DNA of 64,000 nt from Aphidius gifuensis. Its lineage: Eukaryota > Arthropoda > Insecta > Hymenoptera > Braconidae. The notes beneath the pieces were generated by a model, which did no database searches, was not told where the DNA came from, and saw only the letters and a list, made by a program, of their open reading frames with translations. Where the stretch lies: the NCBI RefSeq assembly GCF_014905175.1, contig NC_057793.1, forward strand, positions 1,860,001 to 1,924,000, given 5' to 3'. Of this stretch, positions 1 to 12,500 are shown in pieces (position 1 is the stretch's first letter; the number at the start of each line of letters is the position of its first letter). The position numbers were made by a program, and so were the translations under genes.

Positions 1-2238
1 AATTTGTATCTAATGAATTTTAATAACTTATTTAATAATTTATTTATAGAACAAAAATTGATAAATTCTATTGAATAAAAATCGTGGAATTTTTTTTTTA
101 AAATAATAAAATAAAATAGCTCGAGTAATAATAATAGTTTCAATATACATTGACCCTATATTATTATATTTTTTTTGTTTTAAATTATCAATACGGATGT
201 ACAATATTTTCCCACTGTTTATCTTATATATATATAAAAAAAAAGCCCTACAGTATTTGCGTGTTTGTTAGCAGTTGCGGGTGAAATTTAACTGCTTAAA
301 ACCACAGAAAATCCTTGAAGCTAAAGAAAATAAAAATAGAAAAAAAAATATATATATATAAAATAAGATAAAATAGGATATAGGATGGGATAAAGTAAAG
401 GTAAAAGATAGTTTGTGAGACTTATGTTCAAGTTGTTGTATATATACAGTGGAAAGTACGGTTTAAACCCCCCCGGGTGTTTCAAATACTGTTGCACGTA
501 TAAATATATATATATTTATCAGAATTGAGGTAGATAATAAATAAAAATAAATATAAATAAAAATTATTTATAAAAAAACAACAAGAAAAACATGAAATTG
601 TGAAGAGGAATTCCTTCTTTCTTTGTAGATCACGTGTATCTTTTAGAGAAAAAAATAACTAGGCTTATGACTTCTAGGATAAGTGCGGGTGGATCAGTAT
701 TCTCATGTATTTTTTAATATAATTTTTCATGATTTTTTTTTTCAAAAAAACAATGTAATTTTATAAATTGAAGATAATTTATTTTATTTTTTTATAAAAA
801 ATTACTAACAATGTGTTGAATTGAACATAAATTTTTTTATCTAAAGAAAAAAATTGAAATAATTTTTATAAAGTTCAACAACTAGTAATGTATTTTTTTT
901 TCTTTTATATAGAGTCAATTAATTGATGAAATAAAATTGAAAAAAGAAAATTCAATTCAACAATTTTGAAACTTTCAAAGTATTTAATATAAAATTAAAT
1001 TGAAAAAAAAAAAAATTATTAAAAAATAAAAAAAAAAAGCTCGCAGTGTCACACGAAGTGAAAAATTTCCTTTCAACTTTTTAGTTGAAACCCTTAAAAA
1101 TTATTTTCTCATTCCAACACCTCTTAATTCGCTTGACTGATTTTTTTTTCATTTATTTTATTTATTTTTTCAATAAATAACAGCTAAAATTACACATAAA
1201 ACTTTTGAATATTCAAAAGTAAAAAAAAATCTATCAACATTTTCCACAAAACAATTCAATTATATAAATAATCAAAAAAGCCAAATACAAATAATTTATT
1301 AATACAATTAAAACCATAAAAAAAAACCAATAATAAACATAAAAAAATTATGTAAAATATTTAATTTGTTAATATAAAAAAACACGATAATAAAATAAAA
1401 TTTTCTTATAGTGTTTGTATAATTTAATGAGAAAATCACGTGGTAATTGTCAACACGTATACCCAAGTGACATTAACATATTCAAGGAAAATTCATGTAA
1501 CAATAACAAGTATATATATAGAGTGTAAATACAATATCCTTAAAATGTATATATATATTTTGATGTCATGGAGAAGATTAGAAGAAGTAGAATGTGTCTC
1601 ACCAGTCGCATTTCTTAACGAGCTATTAACGTCAATGTTCCATCTCATCTCTGAAAAGTGTATATATATTTAGTCAAAAACCTTCATTCTGTAAACTACC
1701 CTTTCTTGAATTTATGTTATATATACAAACACACACAATTTTAGAATAATCATGTACTGGTTTTACTTGTCGCCCTTCAATATAACTTTGTCGTCGTCGT
1801 CGTCGTCGTCTTTGAAGTCACATGGTATTTTCAATTTTCACATTTAAATAGCCTATTCAAGTTTAATAGAGAATATGAGTGAGATAAAATTTAATATATA
1901 TATTTTTCACTAAATCGTAAAAGTAAATTCATTCATACGTATTTAATTTTTTATGTACATACAACGATGTGTATTCAATTTATTTTTTCATGTATATTTT
2001 CTTTGATAATATATATTAATATTTAAATTTTTTTTTCATTGCGATGTATGTAGGTTTTTTTGTTTGATATTTTTTTTTTTTTTTTTGATGAAATATCCTC
2101 AGGCAGTTATTTACATCATCAACATGTTTGACATTAATTTTGAAATATTGAAAAATCATGCGAGTGTGAAATCAATGCGGATATTAACAAATACAAATTT
2201 TTAAAAATATGAAAATATGTATTTTTTTTTTTTTTCGA
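1..2238. other. AT-rich DNA with no supported gene
   Basis: No frame here looks protein-coding; the open frames are low-complexity A/T sequence. A moderately complex stretch at about 1560-1665 is open for roughly 35 codons on the plus strand but has no flanking splice signals or recognisable motif. A CCCCCCGGG run lies near 470. It could be intergenic, or a far-upstream intron of the NCKAP5-like gene. Confidence 0.6.
1790..1810. repeat. (GTC)7 microsatellite
   Basis: Seven perfect GTC units lie in otherwise AT-rich DNA. No open gene context; a simple sequence repeat. Confidence 0.95.
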
Positions 2239-3148
2239 AACATAATAACGAAATTTGAAGGTAAATTATTCAAGTACTGAAAATTAAATTTTAAAACTTG
2301 AAGGATTAATTTGTTTTTGTGTTATTTGAATATTAGAATTATAATTTCGTGGAAAATATATTTTTAACTAGCAGAACCTTCATTGAGGAAATCCCTAATT
2401 TTGCATAAAGGTCCTGGCAAAATATAAAATTGAAAAAAAAATAAAAATAAGTGAAATTAAATTTTAAAACTTTTAGGACAGTTATATCTAGATGTCTTTT
2501 AAATATTAGAAAAGAAATTTCATGAAATTTATTCTTGGAAATAATTTTTTTTCAAGTGAGATCAATCGTCGAAATTATGGAGTTTCCACTATTGATCCTG
2601 GCAAAATATAAAATTAAAAAAAAAATAAAAATAATTGAAATTAAATTTTAAAACATTCAGGACAGCTATATCTAAGTATTATTTGAATACTAGAAAAAAA
2701 AATTCATGAAATTTATGCTTAGAAATATTTTTTTTCAAGTGGGATCAATCGTTGAAATTACGAAATTTCCTCTATTTATCCCGGCCAAATTTCAAGTTGA
2801 AAAAAAAATAAAAATAATTGAAATTAAATTTTAAAACTTTTAAGACAGTTATATCTAAGTTCCATCTAAATATTAGAGAAAAAATTTCATGAAATTTATG
2901 CTTGGAAATATTTTTTTTCAAGTGACATCAATCGTCAAAATTATGAAATTTCCACTATATTGATTCTGGACAATTAAAATAGCAAAAAAAATAAAAATAC
3001 ATGAAATTAATTTCTCAAAATTTCAGGACAGCTATATCTAGGTGTTGTCTAAATACTAGAAAAAAAGTTTCATAAAATTTATGCTTAGAAATATTTTTTT
3101 CCAAGTGCCATCAATCATCGAAATTATGAAATTTCCTCTAAATCGATC
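2239..3148. repeat. Tandem satellite, ~184-bp monomer, about 4 full copies plus a degenerate one
   Basis: Four head-to-tail monomers begin near 2412, 2596, 2779 and 2965 and end near 3147, each 182-186 bp. Shared blocks in order are TCCTGGCAAAATATAAAATTG, an A-rich tract, GGACAGTTATATCTA, ATTTCATGAAATTTATGCTT, CAAGTGAGATCAATCGTCGA and AAATTTCCTCTA. A more diverged monomer lies upstream at about 2239-2411. Neighbouring copies share most positions but none are identical, so the array is not freshly amplified. No open reading frame spans it. Confidence 0.88.
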
Positions 3149-5876
3149 CCGAAAATTTTTATTATGATTTTTTTTATATATTGTATATAAATAAATTAAA
3201 TAGTATAATAATTAATTATTAATTTAACAGATGATATAGTATTTCGTCAAATTCACATGATAAATAAATTGAAAAAAATATTTATTTTTAATTTGATGGC
3301 TGGATAGACACATGGTTTATTTTGTCGTGTTTAATATGCGAATTCACAAAGACACGCTTGTTTTTGAGTTGTTGTAAATTGTTGTTGTCGTTGTATGAAT
3401 TTTCGAGAGATGGTTATATACATATAAGTAGAGAGACAAGTTTGTATATGGATGGATAGAATATTGGGGTTGAGGTGTGTATATAGTCCATCGAGTCCAG
3501 ACACAATTACTATAATTATGAATAACACAGGTGGCTGTGATTGGCACGCAAGCTTTTGTCTCACTTTTTTCTTTTGTCAATATTACAAATAATTTTCCAT
3601 AACTTGACTATTTTTATTTTTTTATTTATATTATTTTTAAACATGATATTGACACATGAAAATTGAAAAAACAATTTTTATTTTCATTCATTTTCAACGT
3701 TAAAGCTTCCACGCATTATCAAATATTAAAAAAAAAAATTTTTTTCCTCTTTTATATTTAAAATATCAATAATTAAATTTTTTAAATTAATTATTTATTT
3801 TTATTATAAATCCTTATGAATTTTTTAAACATAAAATTTACATGAAAATCTAAAATTACAATTTTCATATTTTATAATTTTATTATAATTTTCTCAATTT
3901 TTTTCTTCTAAATCAAGTACAATTATCAATTATTAAAATAAAAAATTATTATATTATTATATTAATAATAGCAACAGCTTTTAAATTTCCCAACTAAATT
4001 TTTTTTTAATCCTCAACCATAACAATATTAAACCTATATTAAAAATTTTAATATATTCAACTTGATGATGAGTCATAAAATCTACAAATTAAATGTTCGT
4101 CATTTCATTAAAACTAATTTTTTTTTTTCTAAAATACATATAATAATAACATAAAAGGGTTAAATTAATAGAACTACCAAAAATTAATTTACCAGTTGAT
4201 GTTATGCGTTAGTTAAATGCAAAACTGAAATTTGACATTTTCATGAAAAAGGGGGTGGTGGTGATGGATGAAAAGAAAAAAGAAAAAAAAATGAATAAAA
4301 CACCCTTTATTGTCTTTAAAACAATTGTAAATGCGTGTGACCACACGCGACACACACAGACACTATATATATTTTTTTTTATTTGTTAAATGTGTTATGA
4401 GAATGAAAACAAAAAAAAAAAACAGAAAATGTTTAAAAGGGGTGATACATTGATGATGGTGGTGGTGAGGTATATATAATTTAAAAAAAAAAAAAAAAGT
4501 TGATAGTTACATTGAGAAGGGGTGTTACTGTACCTTTTATACCAAGAGGAGTTGTAAAACGTGCTTTTCCAAGTTTGTGAGAGGGTGAATAGAAATTACG
4601 TGATCCAGCATACGAATACTCTTTGGCCTCTACCCCAACTCATTTTAGCTTGCATTGCCCATGGCACTCGGTGAATAGCTTATGGAACTGATATTCTCCT
4701 ATTGAATAATAAAAAAATAAAATTACTTAAAAAAAAAAAAAAAATTTATATAATAGCTGATTACTATGAGAGGATAGTATCAATATTTTTCATGAAAATA
4801 TTGATTAACTCAGATGAACCATACACGAGATAAAAAAGTGTATTAATAATATTATTTTTTTCTCTTTTTTATTTTTTTTTTTTTCTTCATTATGAAATAT
4901 TTTTTTAACGCATATACTTTGACAAATTGAATATGAAAATTTAATTTTAACTGTAAATTAAAATTAATTAATTACACACACAAAAGTTGGGGTAAAATTT
5001 TTAATTATTAATTTTTGCCTTATTGATATTTTATATTTTTTATTATTTTTTTAATAATAATTATTAATGTTTTATGAAAAATTAATAATTTACAAAGGTA
5101 ATTTTAAAGTCCGTTGGTCAATATGTAAAATGAAAAAAAGTTTATATGAATTTGCAAATATGTGTATAGGAAAAATGGTTATTTTAATTATTAATTATTT
5201 TCCCTTGGCAAGTGAGATTTTTAAATAATTTTTTAGTAAGAATTTAATTTAAGTTAATTTATATAAATTGTATTTATTTATTTATTTGTTTATGTGTTTA
5301 TTTAAAATGTAATAATTAATGAGCTTGCGATACATAAAGTCATTGACATAAATTTATTATTAAGTGTTAAAACACAAAGAGGGGCGAGTTCCTGTTTCAA
5401 GGACGAATCGGTTCCGCAAGGATATCGATCACAATATCATTGAAGTGAGTAAAAGGGGAAAATAGGGTAGTTTTTGAAATAATAAATTTACAATGTGTCC
5501 TTGTGTGTGCGATAACAACCGCGAAACCGGGTTCATGGGTGCGCCGGATTGGACGAATAATCCGCTTGAATATACGCGACACTAACACCAATAAAAATAA
5601 ATCTGTATATGAAAATATATGTGTATAGATTTTAGTTTTATACAATACATTAAATAATCAGATAGATTTAACACGTATAGTTCAAAGTAAATCACTCTTT
5701 CTATTCACGCGTTAACGATTCCACCTTTTTTTCACGTGTTCAATTTTAATTTACTTTATTTTATTTTTTTTGTTTTTTCAACAACACGCACACAATAATT
5801 CACCATATCTTAGCTTATTAATTGAAATATTTTTTTTTTTTATTTTGATTACGACATAATTCATATCTTAGTCATT
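3149..5876. other. AT-rich non-coding stretch
   Basis: Mostly A/T homopolymer and dinucleotide tracts. Two denser islands exist: 3320-3570, open on the minus strand for 77 codons without recognisable motifs, and 4500-4690, which carries TATAAAAGG on the minus strand but no convincing exon. Nothing here is supported as a gene. Confidence 0.5.
5380..5444 (+). other. Exon-like island with strong 5' splice site (candidate only)
   Basis: A GC-richer 65-bp stretch ends at GAA followed by GTGAGTAA (5445-5452), a near-consensus donor. Upstream of the donor one frame reads without a stop and includes RVPVSRTNRFRKDIDHNIIE. No good polypyrimidine tract precedes it, so it would be a first exon if real. 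It could be a distant 5' exon of the NCKAP5-like gene or a chance open stretch; no downstream partner exon was identified. Confidence 0.25.
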
Positions 5877-6513
5877 AGTTTATTTCATTTGAGCAGTAAT
5901 TTTTATTTATAAAATTTATACACAGTTGCAAATTTTAGCAAAAAGTTGTAAAATAATTATTGTGTTAGGGTTGCTACAATTTGTGATGTTAGTTTGATAC
6001 TTTTAAGTTGTGTTTAATTGATAATTCAAAACACACAAAACGATATTTTACAAAATTTTAATATTAAAATTTTTTTTAAATTCAATTTTGAGTCAACATA
6101 AAATTAGTGTTTTTTGAATTTATTTTAACATTTAATAGTGTTAATTTGACATGTAATTTTTTTCATATAAATTAATTATCTAAATTGCAGACACAATGAA
6201 GTATAGATGTTGGTAAAATCTGTATGACTTTCAAATTTTTTTCAAGTCAATAATTATTTTAAAAAAAAAAAAAACACAAAAATAATTTACAATATTATTG
6301 TTTCTAGCTTTTGCCTATCATCTTGGAGTATTAAAAAAAAATAAAAAATATAATCATCTAAACTGTATACTAAAACAAATTTATAAAACTACTATTGAAA
6401 TAAATATTACTACAATCAATAGTAGCTACTTTCAAAGAAGATATAATTAAGTCCGACACATAATTAAGAAATTAAAAAAAAATTATCTACCACCTTAATT
6501 TTTTGACTACTAT
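5877..6513. repeat. Dispersed repeat, copy A (~637 bp)
   Basis: This segment is nearly identical to 16525-17169, in the same orientation about 10.6 kb away. Shared landmarks are TTATACACAGTTGCAAATTT, GTTAGGGTTGCTACAATTTG, ATTGCAGACACAATGAAGTA, AATCATCTAAACTGTATACT, AAGTCCGACACATAATTAAG, and the end block TTTTTTGACTACTAT. There is no coding capacity, and I saw no terminal inverted repeats. It is most simply a non-autonomous mobile element or a segmental duplication. Confidence 0.85.
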
Positions 6514-9500
6514 GTACTATCTATGAACTATTTACTATCAAAAAAAATTTTACTGGAGGGCCAAGTTCACAGACCCATAATCATACTGTCAATTTGTGTT
6601 AAATTTGATCTTTTTCTCTTCAACTAAATACTTTTCTATATAAAAAAAAAACAGTCAATTGCAGACTCAATACTTTTTTGAAATTCTTCATTTTTTTTTC
6701 GTTGAAAGAATACTATTCGTATGAAGTGTAGGAAAATTTGGGGTAAATCCCTTTGGTAATCAGATGGGCAAATCCAAATGGGATCTCTTTACGGTACCTC
6801 TGAGCAATTTACTCCAGTTGAAGGTTCAACAACCAAAATAGTATATATTCTACAGTTACATATGTTAGTGAGAGAGTAAGAAAATCGTTTTTAATCAGAG
6901 TATATTCTCCAAGGACACTTGTCTTTTCTAACCCTCCTTTATATACATATATACTTTTATACTTTCAAATAATACTATTCGTTTTTTCCTCTTGAATTTT
7001 GTCATTTATACAAATTTCCATTAATTAATTCCGTCAATTTATGAATTCATATTATATTTTTTTTAAATACAACAATATATCACACGTTTATCGTCATTGG
7101 TTTTTAAAAAAATTTCAAGTGTGTCGACATAATCCAGTGTACACCTTACATAAGAAGCAATTATTATTAATCTCTTGACATTTATAGCTTCTTCTTTCCT
7201 TGTTGGCTGTTGCTGGTGATACTGGTGATACTGGTGATGCTGGTGCTCAGAGACACGAATAAATTCTCAAGGGACTCTTGGTATACCATACCATTCAAAC
7301 TCTGGTTGTTTCACGGTGAAAGTCAAATTGCTTTCCTTGAATCTTTCAACGATCCTTCTGTTTGTACTCATTGTTATTCCTTTTCTTTTGATTTTACTTT
7401 TTTTTTTCTAAAAAACTTTTAAAATCATCTCTAAAAAATAATCTTTATCTTTCAAGTTTTAAAAAATATATTTATATCTTAGAACAAAAAAAATAAAAAC
7501 TATAAATAATTCATTTAAAAGTTATTTGTTTTTTTTTTTTTTAAATCTCATTGTTAAATTAACATTTAACACACAAAGAAAAAAAATATTTTGTGATAGT
7601 CATTTGATGTATTGCTTAAGGGGAAACATATACCCGGAGGTGCCCAGAGGCTTGTAAACAAAACCAGCTTCATCATGTCACATGTCAAACAAAATACATA
7701 TCAGCCTTTAATTCCAATAAATTCATCAAATAAAAATTTTAATATATTTAAAAATTAAATTAAAACAATGACAATATAATTATTTAAAAAAAATTAAAAA
7801 AAGACGTTTTATACTGGCAAGTTTATATAAATGAAAATGGTTCCTAAGGTTTATAACAAATATATATACAACATCTGATGCACAGTTGTATGGCTCTTTT
7901 GCTTCAAGAACAATGGATGTATATATGGGAAGAAGGGGTGGTCTTTAGTATAGGGTTGAAAGCGAACAAGGAGAGGGAAAGAGTATTTGTGAAGAGAAAA
8001 TATATGAAAGAAAGGATGGGAGGATGAAAGTAGGATGTGATATATATAGGTGGCAAGGGAAAATGAGAGAGATAGATTATAAATAAAAAGGGGTGAACAT
8101 GTCAGGGTGAAGCTAATAGAAATGAAGAGGCTTGCTATCAGAGTAGACAGAACCTTTCTCTTTTACTCAATGTACTGTCGCAACGAAAACTATCTTACGC
8201 CAGGTGCTTGGATACTTCAAATACTTGCGCGTAAATTTTTTTTTTTTTTTTTTTTTTTATTTTACTTTTTTTACGTTTTGTCTCTGCGAGTATTTTTATC
8301 ATCAACGTAAATAATTTTAACATTTATATATCTATTTTCTTTCCTCTTTTTTTAGTTGATGAAAAAATTTTTTAAGTAGTTTTTTTTATTTAAGACTTTT
8401 TGGATTTGAAAAAAATATAAATTTTTATATTTTTTTATTAGATTTTGAGGTAATTATTTTGAATTAATATTTGGAAATATTTTAATGTTGATTGAAACAC
8501 TTTTTTTTTTTTTGAGATAATAATTATTGTAAAATTGATTGACTTACGTTCTAAAAGAGATTGACAATGAGCTTAAAATTTTAGCCTAATGTTAATTAAA
8601 CATTTAAATGTCTTTTTACCTGTGTGAAATACTATGAATAATTTTCTAAAACTTTTTTCAGTAAAATCTTGTCAAAAAAGTTATTTTGAAAAAAAATTTT
8701 TCTTTTTTTATTTCAAAAAAAATTCTCCAAGAAAGATACTTTGGTATTTAACTTTAATATTAGTTTGACAATGTATATTTATATGAATAATTTCATAGAA
8801 ATTTCATAGAAAAAAAAATTGGAATATTATATTCTTTGTAAAATAAAAAGTAAAAACAATTGAATTATTACAATATTTTACATTTATGATTTATAGAATT
8901 AAAAAAATTTCAAGTGTGATTATGAATAATGTGCGACAGAAAAAGAATTTTATTCTACACAATAGTAGCTGTAAACTGTAGACATTGGTTATATCATTCA
9001 ATAAAAATATAAAAAAATTCTACTGTTCAAGTCAGTTAAATTCGCGGTAACAGGATTTTCGTTGACTTGACATTTTGCCAGATTGCCTCTGTTTTTATCG
9101 CTTTTCCAATGAACAAAAAAACAATCCAATAAATATAATAAAAATAATAAATACACACTACTAAACTTAACATACAATGTTGAACATTAAATACAACCCT
9201 TAAATTCTTTTGAAAATAAATTCACCCATAAAAATCAATAAACTTGTATAAAAAATTATAAAAAACTAAAAAAACTTTCAAACAAATTTATATTTAAAAT
9301 AAAACAAAATTACTACAATCATAAATTTTCAAAAAAAAAAAAAATCATATACATCAATTTTAAAATAAACATTATAGAAGAAAAAAAAAAATGATTTGTG
9401 AATTTTTTTTTCAAAATCTTAGTAAGCAAAAAATTCACAATTTATTGAAGGTCAAATTTTCACAGTCAAGATTTCCTATCAATAAACCAAAATACTATTT

Positions 9501-12500
9501 TAAAAATATTTATATATATTTAAATTTGAATAAAAAAAATCTCATAAACCAAATGGTGTCAAACATGAGGTACGGATTTTATAAAAAGTTGTCTTTTTTA
9601 TTTTTTGGCATTTGTGAAGCGCCCTCTTAATATTTTCCATACCAAAGAAAGGAATATTTTCTTCTGTATAAAAGTTGTGAATTTTAAGCTCTTGGACGCC
9701 AACAGTATAAGATGATGATGGTATATGCTGGAATGAGTTTTGTGTTGGGGCTTTTTCATACCCTTCTTAGAGACCCATATACAGACGACCCAACACTCAT
9801 CTTCTCAAAAGATCTTTGCTGTTTTACGAGACTTCCGGCGCCGCTTGTTTATCGATTGTTCACATAAACAACACAAACATAAATAAATATAATATTCTTT
9901 TATTATTGTTAAATATATATACAAAAATAAAAAGCTTCTCGATATTCTGTAATAACATTTCTTCAGATTTCTATACAACATTTAGAATAATACTTTTTTT
10001 TCGTTTATATTTTTACAATTTTTTTTTTTGATGATATTGTTACTGTTATAGACGCCTAGAAGGTAATACGTATATGACACTAAAAAAGAATTGTAAAAAT
10101 AAATTTATCTCTTTTACAATTGCTTCAATATTTTTATATTTTTTTTTATTTCTATCATTAGCATATTTAAATACACCTTTAAACAACATGCACTTTCAAT
10201 TTATAGTTTTATACAATTTTTCAAACATTAATAAAAAACTTTGAAAATTTTTTTAATGACTAAAGTAATTATAAAACAAAAATAAAAAAAAAAAATAAAA
10301 ACTCGATATAATTGTTCATGCATATAAAGTTCAAAATCGTTTGATGATATATTTTATTTTTCGTATATAAAAAAAGCGAAATTTAAAATTTAAAAAAAAA
10401 TTACAAAAAAAACCATTACTGTTAAAATTTTATCGTATATATTTTTGCTGCGTATTTAGTGAGAAAATAGCATTTGTGTGTTAAAAAAAGGCACATAAAG
10501 GTATATGGTAAAAAAAAAATAAAAAAGGGGTTGAAAAGGGTGGTGGTGGTTAACCAAAGAGACGGAGAAAAATTGTCGTACACCGTCTGCCAGAAACGGT
10601 GCAGTTAAGGGCGTTCAAATTTTAGCGGCTTTGGTGAATTATGGACGACGAAATAATGTCTATTCGGATATTGGTTGTACCTCCAACCACCAAAAATAAA
10701 CTCGATGCAATATCCAAAATATTTTAATACATACAACTTGATTGTTTTTATAAAAAATAAAACATCAACAAAAAAATTATTATTACAAATTTTTTCGTTT
10801 TTTCGACAAATTTATCAAATAGTAAAAACACAAAGAAACCATTATGGCTGCCAACGCTGACGGTGCTTACATTCTCACGCAACGGAAATGACAAAAAATA
10901 AAAAAAATAAAATATATATAAGAAACTAAGAAAGTCAGAGGGTCGATATCGTTTGTTCGATTTTCGCCAGGAGGGTTGAATGTATTTTTTATTATTTCTA
11001 TATTTTTTTTTTGCATAAGATTTTTTGAAGAAAATAAATAAAGAAGGGCGTTTATAACATGAAATTTTGTTGGACAAAAATCTCGCTCACGTTGCAGTAT
11101 AAATCAGTCTAGATTATCCCAAAAAAAAAAATATAAATAAAATAACTTGTACATTATCTAGATTCGTGAATTATCTTCATATTCACACCGCATATTTTCT
11201 TTGATATAAAAAAATAACAAGTGACTCTATTTACTTATATATAAATTGCAGATAGCCAACTGATTCAAATATATTTTATACCATACGAATTAGGGTGAAT
11301 CGAGTGTAATAAGAAAAATTGAAAAAGATATATCTACAAGTTGGATTTTGATGGCTTGATCAAGATATCAAAGCTTTTTATGTTGCAACGAATTGATAGC
11401 CATTATTCTTTTCCACACACAATGCATTGTTTCGAATTATCTCTTGATCTTGAGACAATTTTATTAATGAATTTTTATTTTATTTATCATTATGATAAAT
11501 ATAAACAACTTAGTTTTTAACTAATAAAACTTTTTTTATACTTTCTATTGTCATTTGCTTTATATTTTTGTTTTAATAATAAACCTTTTGAAACTTTAAT
11601 GAAAATATTTTTCACCAAGAATATTTTGGATATTTTATACTTGCAATCAACTCACACTCTTTTGAACTTGTTAATTAATATTGTGTTTGCAGTTGAAAAA
11701 GTTGTATGGAACCCTTGAAATTACCTTAGAATTGTCGGTAAAGTTCATAGTATTTTAAGCTTCCTTGATTAATAATCTGACGAGTTGAATAATAATAGAA
11801 AAAAATGATAAAAATAATTTTAAAAATAAAAAGAACTTGTGTTTAATAATTTTAAAAAAAAATTTTTTAATATTTAAAACTTTTATTCATGGTTTGGTTG
11901 AAACAAAGGAGTTTTTTCATTTATTTTTTTGAGAAAAGAAATAATTTTTTTAGACGCGCATCATTCGAGAACCGTGCCATTCAATTACGTTTATCTTTGG
12001 CGGTCGTTTTACGGTAACTATCTATATATATATTTTTGGATGTTTTTATCCTGATAGTCCAGCACCCTTGTGACTATATACAAAATCACCCTCGTTTTCT
12101 TCTTCAAATAAATTATTATACGACTTCTTATCACTTGAAAGCTTCTCTCAAGACTTCAAATGATATTTTTATATTCTCATATGATGAGATTCTGTTAGAT
12201 TAATTTATTGATTATATATATATTCCATGAAAAAATAAATTAAATTATTTTTTCTTATCATCATCATGCTAGTGAACAAAAGGTAATTTTGTATTTTCTT
12301 TGTTTCGAATTATTTTGTAATTTGTATATACTTTTTTCAATATTTTTTTGATTTTTTTTTGCAAAGAATAATTCTAAGAGAATTTAAATTAATTTATTTC
12401 GAAAAAATTAAAGTAGTAATAAAAAATAATACAAAATAATTAGACAAGTTTTGAAATTTGTTTTTTGCCAGAAAAAACAAAAAATAATTATTTCATTTTT

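Noticed and set aside
4500..4690. GC-richer stretch with TATAAAAGG on the minus strand
   Set aside because: Both strands have only short open frames, and no initiator, start codon or splice site makes a gene.
5397..5645. 82-codon minus-strand ORF
   Set aside because: Its start region is low-complexity, and the informative part is the complement of the plus-strand exon-like island with its strong donor.
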